A stretch of 64,000 nt of DNA, taken from contig NC_092593.1 in the NCBI RefSeq assembly GCF_047663525.1, forward strand, positions 24,082,501 to 24,146,500. Reading direction: 5' to 3'. Both the position numbers and the translations under genes were made by a program. The notes beneath the pieces were generated by a model. The model saw nothing but the letters and a program-made list of their open reading frames with translations, ran no database searches and was not told the DNA's origin. The first letter of the stretch is position 1; each line of letters begins with the position of its first letter. Positions 24,830 through 38,600 of the stretch are shown one piece after another. This stretch comes from Anas platyrhynchos (lineage: Eukaryota; Chordata; Aves; Anseriformes; Anatidae).

Positions 24830-26095
24830 TCATAGTTGCTTTTAACAGAAGAATCTAGACTAAGTGTGTGAATAAAGGTTTAATTATTCCTGGGGAGGAT
24901 ATCTCCCTAAGCTACCTTGGAAAAGTGAATGGCATCCATAAGAATGTTAAGAATCTCAGTAAGCTCAAAGAAATGGCCTATTTACAGCAGTTTATTTTAT
25001 TTTTGTGTTATATACCGTAAAGGGGTCTACTTACAAAAGCAAACATTCTTCGCTCTTTAAATTTGAATGTATAAACCCCTTCATTGATGAGCTTTGGTAC
25101 ATATTCCATCTTCCTTCCACTAAATTTGAAAGCCTCTTTCTAAAACCTCCTTTGGAAGATTTTTATACAGTATCTTGTAAGTTAAAAAGTGACAGCAATG
25201 TACTTGTAGCTGCTTTATATACCCATCTCCTCCTTTGTCGAGTTTTGTGGTATTACTAAACCCATCACGTCTTTAATTCTTTTTCCCTTGTGTTCTCTAA
25301 CGTACCTCAGAGAAGGGAGAGAAAGACTGCAAGAGAACAGTGAAACTAATGACAGCAATTCTGTCAGTGACACCATTGTAACAAAATAGAAAAAAATAGG
25401 AAAATTTCAAACTTGCATGAATTAAAATGTCAGAGCAGCTGTTAAATCTGTTCCAGGCAGGTTATGTTAATACCATTTATCTTTCCACTGATCCATGACA
25501 GCATGAGAAAAGGGAGGACTGGTGACATTTGTTCTGAATGAATTCTGAAGGTGAGGGAAAGTTTTATTCCATTTATAAATAAAAACTGCTGTAGACAACG
25601 TTTTGGTAAAAGTATATTGGTAATGTGGACAAAGAGAGTTACAGATTTTATAAATATGGAAAACATAAAGTTGGAACATATATTCCAGTCAGCAGCATGT
25701 AATATATTGTCATGACCTTTGAACAGTTCAGTGGCAAAGCTACCTATACGTACCCTTAGAGCAGTGATCCAGATGTTGTCTCCCATGAAACACTAAAACA
25801 TATTTCCATATTTAGTGCTACTTGTAATAGTCTGCATTAGTGAATGAGGGGTATCTTACGATAAGTTATAATCTTCCTGCCATAAACTATTATGGATGCA
25901 AAATGGGAAAAGGTGAGCAGATTCCTGCAAAAATGCAGAATTGGGTAACTTAATTGTTTTACTCTGGGCATCCTTATGATGAAAGTCATCATAAAAAAAA
26001 GCAGCACTTAGAGTGATAAATATTCAACCAGAACAATTCTTCCTTGAATTCTTCCTTGTGCCAGTCAGTTCAGCCACAAATAAATATTTTTCCTT

Positions 26096-26116
26096 CCCCC
26101 CCCCCCCCCCCCCCCC
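26096..26116 (+). repeat. C homopolymer, 21 nt
   Basis: An uninterrupted C run in the OSBPL6 downstream region. Its length is likely to vary between individuals and to be error-prone in sequencing. Confidence 0.95.
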
Positions 26117-29100
26117 GGAACTGTATTGCTGTTTATGATTGCATTTGTGACAATTCTCATGCCCACCAAGGACAGTCAGCAGTAGAAAAGATTGCAAGAT
26201 CAGATTTCTTTTCTTTTAATCCTGCGTTCCTTTGTCTCATAGTCCTCTTCCTTTGGTAAATTCACCTCAACCAGGAATATTACAGTAGCATTTAAAAAGT
26301 TAATTTTAGTTTAACCTTCAGTATTTTCTGGGCAGAGGAGAATTCAGGATTTCTTCTTTAACTGTGTTGAATAAATAGAGATATGATGTGAAACTATCAT
26401 TGTATTTGCATAATATTTTATAAAAAATATTTGAGATCAGACCAGCAATAATGAAATAATACATAAAAATGTTAAACATGCATTTTTCACCTATCTTGAA
26501 GTCAGTGTTGAAACTTACCATTCTAATATGAGGATAGAATTGAGGTCTATTTAGTTCTTAAAATAAGTGTGACTGATATTCTTTGGTGGTTTAAAGGTAG
26601 CATAACAAATTCAGATCACAATAAATTTTATATTTAGCTGGGTTTCAAACAAGATGTGACTATGAACTGAGAATAGATGTTGATGAATATATATTGGGAT
26701 GCAGGCATATATGCAAAGATAGCAACTAATAGCTTAGTTAAGCTTTTGCTATAATTAGTAAAAGCGGTGTTCTTGTTTCTTTAAAATTATTTATAGACTA
26801 ATTATTTTCAAACATTCATTCCCCACTAAGAATTAATTACATGTCAAGTGTGAGTTTTAAAAATTAAACAGTGTTTGGAACTTGACAGGCACGGAGGATG
26901 GTTCTCCTGTCATGCAATTAATGCTCAGATCTTGCTAAACCTCCACTTTCCAGATTAAGGTAGACCTAGAATAATCATTCACTAAAATTTTGTGTGGACC
27001 CAAAATAAATACTTGTAAACTTTTTTTTTTTTTCTTTTTTTTTTTTTCTGGATGGGATTCCTTTTTGTATATTGATTCGTGTCTGAAATTTACTATATAA
27101 TAATTGAGAAATCAAGCTGTTAGCATCTTATGTTTGAAATATTTTCCTTCACCAAACTGCTTGTTCATTAACTGTTGCAGCAGGTTTTCTGATGCAGATG
27201 CTTTATTTAGTGTATAAGAAGACATCATAAAATTGAACTACTGTGGCATCCAGAGAGATCATTAAGATAGTTTCGTATTAGGAGATTAGGTATATTCGTT
27301 TTGTTGAAACCAGTAGCAAGCTTTCTTCTTTCAGTCTGTATCTACTTCCCTTTGTATAAATATCTTTTTGGTGAATTGCAATTTCTGAGCATTTCAACAG
27401 CAGAGAATTCTGTATTTTCTCTCCTTTTGCACAAAGTTAATACAAACTGGGAGCAATGTCACACTTTTTGGTGAGATTAGTTCCCATATACACACATGTG
27501 ACGTGGTAAATTCCAGTATTTATAGATTGCTCACATGCTGAAAATGCCATTATAAGAGTAAGGTTTAGATTAGCTGTCAGTTTTACTTTGCTTACTGAGC
27601 TTCATCACTTTTATCAGCATTTACTTTCAGATGGGAAACAACCTTGCACCATTTCTTTACTACGTAAAAATGTCAAAACATAAATAGCTAAATGGGCATT
27701 ATTTGCTGATTTTCCATACCTCTGTGCTTATTTGACAAAAACAAACAAAGAAAGAAACAAACAAAAAAAACCCACCCACACCAACAAATCTGTTGATTTC
27801 TTGTGCACCTTTATATAGCATCCTTGTAAAAGGAGGTCCTCAGAGTCTTTCCACTGTGATTATACAATTGTGTTAACTAGAAAGGTATATAGAAACTTGC
27901 TTCATTTTTTTTTTTTTTTTATAGATGAATTTTAAAAGCAAATAGTTGCTTTCTAAGAAGCCCAACATAAAGAGTCAGTGCTGCTTTTGTGAGTAGCAGA
28001 TAGACAGTGATTGTTCTGGAGGGCAGTAACACTGTAACTGCAATGGGTCTATGTACATTGATGCACCAGACAAAAATTTTTATGTTGTTTAAAAGGAATA
28101 GGAAACTGTCACCAAAGGAAAAAAAAAAAAAAAAAAAAAAAAAAGAAAAGAAGAAGCATTTATGTATCCAGATACAGAAACATTGTCGAAAGCATTATTT
28201 TTGAACACTGCAATATTAAACTGCACCTGCAGCACCCTTCATTTTATGCTCAAAAGTTCAGCATGGACTTCCATAAGATGAAGGTGAAAAAGATACTGGG
28301 GAAAAAAAGTCAGTACAATAATTTTTAAATGACTCAATTGAAAATTGATGTGCAAATCTTTGTGTTAAAAGCTGTATAAACTACTTAAAGTATTGCAATT
28401 CTTAAAGGTTTAAATTTAGTGATTCATAGTACATTGAGTAATTTAAAATAATAAAAAAATCTTCATCTTGATTGCTTTCCTGCAAATGCTCACTCATTTT
28501 TGCTTGACTGCCATTTTGAGGGATCTTTCAGGATGATGATTCTTTACATCTTTTTGATCCTATGCTCCAAATACTGACTGTAAATGTGCCTGTAAAAAGC
28601 ACTTCTACTGCTTACAGTTACTAAGCATCAACAGTTGATGAAAAACATAGGTAGGATATAATTTGTATTAGAATTTTAATTCAAATGCAATAGCTAATCA
28701 GCAATGTACACCCCAGATTTTTTTCTGCTTGGACTCTGATCTTGCACAGGCACCAGTACATCCTTAGGATACCTATTGCAAGTTGTCTCATTGAATTCAG
28801 TTAAAAAGATGGAGATATTCATGTTTAAATGAAAAGGCTCAATGTTGATAGTTTTAAGAAATCAAAACAATGTACCTGGTTGCACCAGGCTTTGTAACAC
28901 TTGATTTTTAATCCCTATGAGCTTAAACAAATGAACATCAATGCAGATGAGGCTGAGCAGCTCCTGTTGATACTCCATTGAACTCAGTGAACTTGCAGGG
29001 GAGTGGATGGTCTGGCTGCCCAAATCATATTTCAGTTTCAGGCTTATCATACAGTCAAGCATAGATATTCAGCTACTTACACTTAAGCTTATTTTTGACC

Positions 29101-30441
29101 ATGTGCACAGTCTCATGGAAGATCAATGCGTGAAATGCAGCTGTATTCACTGCTTGCCAGTCAGAGCAATTTATTCAACTTTGACTCTTGCATTTTGGGA
29201 CCTTATTCTGCGGCTTGCAGTGTTTAAGAATCTGTTAACGTTACATCTCTGCAAAGATCAATTATGTATGACATTTGGAAGAAAATGCAGGAGAACAGAT
29301 CATTGACAATTAATCATACTATCTCACTCTGGCAAGCTTAATTGTGAGAATATTTGCAATTCCTGTCCCTGTTTCCCTGTGCGCTCCTCAAGCCAGTGTG
29401 AGCCAGAGCAAAGGCTGCTAGTGCCATATGCCAAGGGGAGCAGGAGACTACTTTTGCTGACTTGTGAAGAAGGGATGGCTAACTAAGAGCATGCTCCAAA
29501 TCTCAGCCTACAAAGCATGAATGTGAGAAAGTGCCTCCCCTCTCTCCTGTTAGGCTTTAGCACATCAGTAGAATTACTGTTTTTGGGATATTGAGTTCTC
29601 TGGCTACTTCAGAGATCAAACCCACTCGCTAGCTGGGAAACAGCAGTGAAAAAAATAATTTCAAGTTCTCACGTAGCACAGCTGCAATGCACTTACTCTG
29701 TGTCTTTGCACCCATGAGTTGTTTTTGACCATGCTGTTGTAGTAACCCTGAATGCAGATGAGGCCTCATGCCGACTACCTCTCGTGCAATAAATAATAAG
29801 CTCATGCAGCAGTGGGTGTTGGTGATGATCCTTTGGGAACAGGAGCATCTGTTGGCCACGTGATTCAGGGAGGTGGTAGTGGAGGTAGTAGTAAACAAGA
29901 GAAATTACTTTAATTAGGAGTTTAATCCAGTGATGCTTGTGGTATAGACAATACCCACGATACCAACTCCAACTGAGGAAGGTCCTACAGCTTCTAGTAG
30001 GAAATAAAGGTGATCTTGGCTATGCTATAGTTTCTGTTTTGCTCTAAAATGTAACAAAAGATGTCATCTGTTTCCTTCAAGCTGAGCCGGATTTATCAGG
30101 ACATTATGTCCAAAAAACACACACACAATTTTAGTTTTTGAGGAAACATGATGCTCTTTTACCTGTTGCAATGTAATTGGATAATGCATGTACAAATGAC
30201 TTGTTTAGCCTGCCAATGAATGTTGCTAATGCCTTACCAAAAAAAAAAAAAAAAAAAGCATATTTTTTGTATTTTTTTCCTCAGAGGCAAATCCAAACAA
30301 TGCTAGATTTGGGAAACTGTTTACTGAAAAGCATTTTCTAATAGATCTCTGAAGAAGTGCAATTGTATAATTATTATTGTTCAGTGCATACAGTACATTG
30401 TCTCCATCACTCTGTACACTGCTGCTATTAGTGCTTGTTCT

Positions 30442-30447
30442 AATAAA
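30442..30447 (+). terminator. candidate distal OSBPL6 poly(A) signal
   Basis: AATAAA followed within 15-50 nt by a T/G-rich segment (CTGTCATCTGTGTTCTG). The arrangement is typical of a real cleavage site. The link to OSBPL6 is inferred only from strand and position. Confidence 0.4.
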
Positions 30448-33400
30448 ACTCAATGTACACTGTTTAATCTGCTGTCATCTGTGTTCTGATTTATTAACAT
30501 GAGAAATGCCTCAGAATATGAGTCTTGAATGACTTGTTTGTAACTAGATAAGTGGACTGGCTATTAATCGTATAATTCTGATGCAGATTGATTTTGTAGA
30601 GGTGGGTGATAGTGGCAGCAGTAACACTGAAAAAGCTACTTCTCAGAAGCTTCATCCTGTTCCTTTCTAACCTGTTTCCACCGCAGGATTATTTTATAAT
30701 ACTTGTGCCATGTGACTCTCTGTGCAGTTCCTTTAAATCTGGCAGGAGCTACCAACTGCGGCCTCAAAGAAGATAATTTTCTTTTTGGCAGTTCCTACTT
30801 TTATCTTCGTGCTACAGCTGGTCAGAACCTTTTGCCTTTTTTTTTTTTTTTCTTTTCCCATGTCAGCTTGCATTTTGTGATTAAAGGGAGCTTGTGGTAT
30901 GTTTCTCAAGTTGTATGTGAGAGAGTGGGGGAAATGGGTTCCTGATGTTCTCTAATAGAATTGAAAAAAGGAGGTGTGGAAATAGAGGGGAAAAAAGTTA
31001 CTAGACACCCACCCATTCTGATATCTTTGAAAAAACAACAGTATGTGGGATTTTTCCGTTATGTGTTCTTGTCTGTTGTTCAACCCTTAAATCAATTATA
31101 TTTTATTTAAAATGAAAGCACAGTAAAAAAAGAATGTTTGGGGGCAGAAATTAAAGTTTGTGTTGTTTCTTGGCATTATAGAAGAACAAGTGTTCAAGCA
31201 GTCTGGAAGGCTGCTTGCCTGGAAGCAATAGCAATGGAGTAAAAACACCTTTTTCATGAATGGCAATTTTAAATTTTTTATTATTATTAATTTTGTGTGT
31301 GGTGGCAGAGTATATGTCTGATGTCATCCAAACAGATGCTCTGAGCATGGATGTAGGCTCTGAGCTAATTTTCTGTTAAACAGTTACTTCAGTGGAATTC
31401 AGCTTGGGTTTCACATTTCTGTAGTTTGGACCTGTACTTTGCCTCTCAGTGTTTGGCAAAACCAGTCTAACTTTCTTCAGTGACAGTTGCTCAGCAAAAT
31501 CGGTGTGCATAGATAAAGAGGGAAAAGTAAAATGTCATTACTTAATTGAAAAAACAACTGCTAAACCTTTGGGAAGAGATGAGAGTGCAAGAGGCCTGTA
31601 AGGCAGCACTGCTGTTCTGCCTCTCTCTTGACATCTAAAGTAGCAGAAAAACTATTCCTTGAGCATGGGAATCAATTTCATATTTAAATTTAATCTAACC
31701 AAGAGACAGATGATACTTCTTCTTCACCACAAACATGTAGGCACGGTGGTGTGGTTGAAGTGAGACAGTGTAGGAAGCTATTGACAGGATTTCATCCTGA
31801 CTCAGCTAAAGGAGTTGCCCACAGAAAGCTGCTCCCAGTGGCACTGCCGGTACAAAAATCTGTTCTGATAGGATGATGCACAGCATTTTTTGCCTAGCCA
31901 ACATATCAAGATGCATGGCTCTCCAAGTCCCTATTAGCTTATTAAATATTAAAAATAGCCTAAATGTTAAAACCCACAAATATGCAATGTTGACTGTTCC
32001 TGCACCTGAATATGCAACTTTTTTTTTTTCCCATTAAGTAATAATTACTAAATAAGATTAAAAGACACTAACTTGAAATGTTATTCAAAACTAATAAGGT
32101 GCAATGGGCTAACTGAGAAAGTACCCTATATTTTATTTAGACTAAGTGGTGAGTCTAATTTTACTTAAGGCCAGTAAATAAAATGTCATACATTTAGATT
32201 GTGCTTTTTATTTCTGAAAGTTATGTGCAAGTTGTAACTGTTAAGCTAAGTAGTGAAGAGGGAGGCTAGGTTCTGTATCCATATCTATATCTCAAGTGCC
32301 TTTTTTTAAGGGTAAATTTAACAAGTGTTGAGGGAAAGTTAATACAGGATAGATAAAAGAGTGTTACAGGCACGAATCTGATATGAAAACAGTTTTACCT
32401 GTGATTAGATTACATTTGTAATCAATGCCTGTTCACATGGAAATCTTCCAAAGTAAAGTCAGATACTTAATTGCTTTTCTTATTGCTATCTGTCTGGGTA
32501 TATGTCTTTCTTTAGCAAATAAATTAGACTAATTAGTAGCTCAAATTTCACAGCTACCCCGGTTTTCTTGACTGGGTTTTCTGGTGAGTAGGTAGAGGAA
32601 AAAATATAAATCACATTTCCAAGAGGTTACCCTTTTTCTACTGTAAGTGTATAGCAAATTCTGATAAGGACATTCCAGCTTTTTTATTTTTAAAATGTTA
32701 AAATTTAAGGTATGGATTGTTTTTTAAGTACATTATTTTTGAGTGCTAAGCATGACACTTAGCTGTCAAAGAAACTGAAGTGATGCAGCACAGGGGCACA
32801 TGCATTCTTCAGTTCTAGTTAAGGAGCTAATTTCACTTAAATGCTGATCAGCTAGCACAGTACAACAGTATTAGTCAGCCTGCTTTTTATGTTTGGTGAC
32901 AAGATTTTTTTATGTGATCTGTCTATTAATATGTTTAGTATCTGGAAACTGCTCAAGTATATTATTTTATGCTTATATGTGTGTATGTGGGGGGGGAGAG
33001 GGAAGGAAACTAGATGAGGAAGTGTTCCTGTAGCATGAAAAGAAACAACCTAAATAAGACTAGGGATGGTTATGAAAGAGGATGCTGAATTCTTGCACGC
33101 CCTACAAACACCTACGTCATTTAATCTGTTTATAAATAGTCTCCATCCAAAGATCTGAGAGTACTTTAAAATACTAGTCAGTTCTTGCAGGATCCTACTC
33201 AGGGAAGTGATGTCTTACCACAGCCGCATACAGTAGGTTTCATAGGCTGAGGTTAATTGCCCAGTATCACACAGTGGCCAGTGACAATGCCAAAAATAAA
33301 TACAGTTAAGTCTGCTGCTCGGATGAAAATGTAACAAGAAGCAAGGAGCACAATGTCTATGCTGAAGGATGTACTGTATAGAGCTACCTTTACCAGTGCC

Positions 33401-34139
33401 CATCAGACAGACCAGCATGGACAGTTTGAATTATATAACAGTAAACAAGTCCTTTGTTTTGTAGTTTTTCTTCAGACATTGTGACACAGCAGCTACAGTT
33501 CTGCAGGTAAATGCTCAAGCCCACAGTGCTGTCCTCCAACACAGAGATGCCGGATCACATATGCTAGTAGAAGGCCTGAGCCTGTAGGGCAGCATCCTCT
33601 AAAGGAAAGGCAGTGATAAACCCACAATAAATCACACTGGGATGTTTGTTTCCAGGAGATCTGTCTTCACTAACCTAATAATACTAGATGATGAAAATAG
33701 CCTCATTATGTGCAGTATTGTTTATGTAACAAATGACAGACCATTTCTTTTGGCTGAAATACGTGCCCTCTCCTCGTAGTTGATAAGTTTAAATGCAAGC
33801 ATGCTGTCTCAGCAAATCTCTCCCTAGAGTACTACTTTTGCATTTCTTACTAGTAAATGCTTTACAGCTAACACATCCATCTGCCCATTCTAAACACTGC
33901 CAATAAAGTTAGGGCAATTAGAAGCTAAAGCTGGTATATTTTGTACATATCAACTATAAGTGGTCATTTAATATTGTGTTATTGCAATATGTGTGCTTGA
34001 AGCACGGATCAAATAATCTTTGCATCCACAGCCACGAACAAAGCTCTGTGACCTGAAAGGTGAGTCTGTGGAAGAGACGATGAAGCTACCACCAAAATGT
34101 TTGCTCCCTGATCTCTTTTGTGTTCCCTCATCATTAATG

Positions 34140-34383
34140 TGGCTTTCACGGGAAGGCAGCAAGGTAGTACAAAGGACCCAGCTGTGCAACACATTCCCTT
34201 TTCATCAACAGAAGGTGCTTGTGTAAAGGTGAGCAGGGGATGATGCCAACCAGAAGCCATAAAGGAGCGAGGTAACTCCACATCTTGCAGCCTTTCATTT
34301 GTGTAACACTTACCGTCAAGGTCAGCTTTTAATACATTGATTGCTGGGCAAGTGCTGTGCTGTAATACTGCACCTCCTGACAC
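34140..34383 (-). pseudogene. possible decayed PRKRA (PACT) dsRBD fragment
   Basis: On the minus strand an open stretch reads PAINVLKAD at about 34344-34321. It then reads LQDVEL, and 'GWHHPLLTFTQ' with W at 34248-34246. In PRKRA the end of dsRBD1 reads AINILKAN and the start of dsRBD2 reads LQELAIHHGWRLPEYTLSQ. The spacing from GW to P, T and Q matches, and strand and synteny are right. A GTAAGT-like donor follows the first block (about 34313). Against this, identity is low, dsRBD2 follows after about 12 codons where PRKRA has about 25 more and an intron, and the rest of the gene is not found. It may be chance similarity. Confidence 0.25.
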
Positions 34384-35638
34384 AAAATCTGCCTTTTGTA
34401 TGTACTGTAGGATGGGCTATGAATATGCGTTACCACAGTCTGTTCTGTGACACAGCATACAAGGAGGCTCCAGCAGTTTACTTGCACTGTCAACCTGAGG
34501 AGTATTATAGAAGAAACATTAGTTACAGTGAGTATGTGTGCGCCTGTCTTCCAAACGAACTGTTAAATGCAACTTAGATTATCCTGATCACTGACTTAAA
34601 CAGTACTACTCAGCTAACATTCCTGTGACATCAAAGTATTTAAAGGTGTGCTTATCTAGAGAAATGTGTACTTACTCTCTTGAGTAACTAGAATGAAGTA
34701 AGGAGCAGAACAAGAGACAATTACTGTAAGAGCTGTAAGAGAGATTTCCCTTCATGGTTATATCAGATAAATACATTTAAAGATGACATATATTCCACTA
34801 TAGAACAGCCCTAATGATACATATTAGATATCTGTTGGAAGAGTGATAGAACACTATAATAGAACTGGACAACAGTGTTTCCCACAACTTTTAATTTTTT
34901 TCTTTTCAGATCCTTTCTAAGTGGTGAAGAAAATGATCACAAAGTTCCCATATACATAAAACATGAAAGTCTGTTAAACCTATCTGTTGAAGCTTTTCAT
35001 CATTATTATTTTTTTTCCCTGTGAACATAGATAGTAGTGGAATATTCAAAAAGATCTGACCCCACAAGTAGAACATACTTTAAATGTGGGGACTTAAAAC
35101 TGGGCTTCCTATAAGTTGCATCCTTTAATTTCTGAGCTCTCTAATAATATGGCATATTTATCATGCTGCCTAGAGAAGTTTCCATAATGAACTAATTAAA
35201 TTTCAGATACGCAGGCAGTAACTTTACCAAACTGAGAGTTTAATAAAGTAAGTCTACACAAAACTAAAATACTGCCATAGCTAATTTAATTGTTCGACTA
35301 TACTGCATAATTGAAATTTGTGAACTGATTTAAAGTTTCACTGCATTTGAATTAGATAATAAAGAAATCCAACATGCAGGTATATGCATGCTGAAGCCAA
35401 GTCTGCTGAAAGCTTTTATCTGTTCTTAATTTGCTGTTCTTCCCACAACAGTATCTAAATACCACACAGTTTTGGGAGCATCAGTCAGTGTGAACATCGT
35501 GCCAAGAGATGCCAGTGTCCTGGCAAACTGCTGGACCAGGAGTTCATCATGACATCAGTGCTGAGTTCCAGAGGAATGTAAGTCACCATATTAAACTGTT
35601 TTTGCTTATAGAAGATAATTGCTAGACAAGCACCACTT

Positions 35639-35658
35639 GGGGGGGGGGGGGGGGGGGG
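35639..35658 (+). repeat. G homopolymer, 20 nt
   Basis: An uninterrupted G run followed by A and five more G, in the interval between OSBPL6 and PJVK. Confidence 0.95.
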
Positions 35659-38600
35659 AGGGGGAATAAATTAATCAACTGATTTGAAAACTGCTTAGAA
35701 CAGCAAAAGAGTCTGAATTGTGTACTATACTACTTTGACAGCATTCCCATGTGGATGGGAAATCCAAGAGGAACAGTAGAACACACGCTGCAGTCCTATG
35801 AGCCTGCAGTGTCTGTCTTATTCCCTGCCCCTCGTGTGTTTTGTAGGCATTCTGCAGGAGCTTTGGTTAGAGCAACTGTCAGCAATGTGGAAAACAAAAT
35901 TACAGTGTGTTATTTTCCTGTCCAGCACATGAATAAAGTGCCTGTATACCAGGCTTTAGATGTTTTTAATAATCTCCTAATAACTGAACTATGAGTTTCC
36001 TGGCAAGCATTGTCAGAATATACGTATATGAGGGTGTAAAAGCATTTGTTGTGACATCTGTATTTGGAGGACAGTATTTTATAGTGGTAACAGCATCTCA
36101 GCTTGAAGCCAAAAATCTTTGCTCACTTTGGTACTGGTAGTCCCATCTAGCAAGGAGAATATCTCTTTCTTACCTTTAGAATGTCATACTGCATCTCAAA
36201 TAAAGGCACTTTAAGAAGGGAGAGAAGAACTGTGTACGTAAGAGAAAACTGAGAGACAGCAAAATGAAAGGGGAAAAATGTTAACAGTCTAGCAGGCTTG
36301 GTCAGACCACGGTGAGTAGAACTGTCAGTCTTCAGCCATCTCTGGGACAGGCATAAACAGAAAGAAAATCTAAGGTTGGCCAGCTCTGGTGTACAGCAGT
36401 TCAATCCTAACTCTGCTCACAGCATCACAGTTACCACGACATACAGACTACTTTCTTTTGCATCTAGATAGATTGAAATGCCACCCAGATCACAAAAGAG
36501 AAGTGTACCAGTGACTAATAATACCACAATATGAACATGATCTCTCCAAAATGTTTGATAGCTATGTTGGAATACATTATGTCACAACATACCTACGAAG
36601 CACAGAAAGCAGTATTGCTGACAGAGCACCCTCTCATGGTCCCAGGGAGAAGCCCACTCTTCCCTCTGGGTTTCTCCTAGTGCCAGTGGTGGACACTAAG
36701 ACACTTTTTCCTTATCTGTTGAGCTTTGGTGACAAGCTCTCTGTCTCCCAACCTCTGTTGCTTTAGTGTCCCCTTCTCCTCACATGAGGCTCATCTCCTC
36801 TCAGCTTCAAGGACTTCCAGGCTGCTGAATGCCACCTCCAGCTCTATTCTAAGAACTAGATTCTACCTAGTTATTTGAATGAATGTAACTTTTAAATCAT
36901 CTTACAAATATGGGTATAGTATAAAACGACGCATATATGGAATAAGTCCCATAAGATGTTATTTTTGTCAGCTTCTGAAGTACATGTATAACAGGATCTA
37001 TATTGCTGAGACCCTTGCTTTTTAGGGAAATACTCATGCCATCTGCTGGGAAGTTATGGAATTCAGCAAGTAATTTTTCAGTAGCATTTTTTCATTTTTT
37101 TCATATTTTATTTTTTAGGTGTTAAATTCTTGCACCTTTTTTTTGGGGGGGGGGAAGGGGTAAATGTAATATAGTTCAAAGGCACTTACGTCAGGAGGTC
37201 TTAGCACCCTTTTGTATGCTAAGATATGATGCAATTTACTGGCATAATTTGGTACTGTTTATGTGAACTTAACTCTTTCAAGACATACACCATCTCAGTT
37301 TAATTTAGTTTTCACTTGGATGTGCATAATTAGTAAATGTTTTCTGAAATGGCAAAGTTAACATAGTTGCACTCCAGTTCTCTGACTTGTAGCATGAGAA
37401 TAACAAGCAGCTGCTGTGGCATTTCTGGTGGACGTTCTGGGTGTTGGAGTAACATGAGTACCACATAAACATATCCAATGAAACCACTAGTTACAGAAAT
37501 AGTGCTAGAATCAGAATGAGTATGGTCTTCTACCAAAAATATGTTGAATAAACAGAGGCAGCAGAGCTTAATAGCTTGTAGAAAAAATAGTCTCCTGTCA
37601 AACAGTTATTACAAGACAAACATGAGATGAATCTGAATCATAATCAATTTTAAGTATTTTGTTAGCATTTCCTTCTCTTTATAGCTTTTTGAAGTTTTGC
37701 TGATTTGTTTTGATTGAGTAAATATGTACAGGTTTTTTGTTGTTGTTAGTGTGGTGTAATGTGAATGACAGTCAGACTGAGCAGCAGCATTTCTCAAGTT
37801 CAGTTCAAAGTCTGTATAGCCAGCTTCGATTTTTTAGCACCCTCTAGAGTAAGCAGGAAGCTTTGACAGCCTTTGCCTCCATCTCAGGCAGATGAGAAAC
37901 TCTCTTTTTCCCTTTGTGTTGGACTTCCTGATACTCTAACCATTTAAAAAATAATTATGAAAGTATTGGAAAGAACAGATATTGAAATGTTTTCTATTAT
38001 TAAATAAATGTCATTATTATTAAAACAGTTTTAAAAATGTTTTCACATGGAAATTGTACTTTGGGAAAAAAAGCCAACCAAATAACCTTTTCACCCAGCA
38101 CCAACTGATAATATTCATATTGAAGTGTAACTTCACAGGGCTGTGGCTGATATTTTATCTTCTGTAACTGCAGAAGGAGCACCAAAAAGAAGTGCTCCAA
38201 CACCAAGCAGCTGTGTGCTCACCACTCTTCCAAGAAGTAAGAAGTTCAAGTCCCTGCCAGCTGGACCATCATGATTACGTGGGGACATCTCAGTTCCTGC
38301 AGCGTCCACCACAGTGATGCCTACTAAGAGGGTCCTCTTCCTTCCCTTTACAATTTATCTTTTTGTACTAATGTTTTTCCTCTAGGATTCTTGAGCTGCT
38401 CCTTAATATCAATAATCTTACTTCTGTCTGTAATTTTACATTTATTATTTTCCAGAAGTACACTCTATGCACTTTCTGAGAGCTCTTACTGAAAATTTGG
38501 AAATTTCAAATTCGGAGCCAAATATATGCAGCTGGTCTGTCTCAAAACCAGCCCTGTGTTCCATGGGAGGAGAGTACCATGCACTGAGTGAGAGCCCACT

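Larger units (their letters stand above)
20184..30470 (+). other. OSBPL6: OSBPL6 3' UTR and/or downstream DNA
   Basis: AT-rich, with no coding segment recognised on either strand. It starts as 3' UTR after the TAA. A-rich tracts follow at 20389-20430 and 20580-20596. Possible poly(A) signals AATAAA are seen at 21575-21580 and at 30442-30447; the latter is followed by a T/G-rich stretch typical of a cleavage region. Whether the UTR is about 1.4 kb or about 10 kb cannot be decided from the sequence. It contains a 41-nt T run (24788-24828), a 21-nt C run (26096-26116) and a GC-richer block (about 22985-23560). Confidence 0.45.

Noticed and set aside
33362..33418. Minus-strand peptide with MGTGKGSS, resembling the PRKRA METGKGAS segment
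   Set aside because: The match is about eight residues, nothing around it fits, and it overlaps the approach to a MIR-like segment. Treated as chance.
35749..35994. Plus-strand 81-codon frame with NKVPVYQALDV, faintly like the PRKRA KNIPVYECERSDV segment
   Set aside because: Wrong strand for PRKRA at this locus and only a few scattered identities.
37330..37536. Minus-strand 68-codon frame containing QHPERPPEMPQQLLVILMLQ
   Set aside because: It looks protein-like, but no family is recognised. It has no splice context and begins from a non-ATG codon. A chance open frame cannot be excluded.
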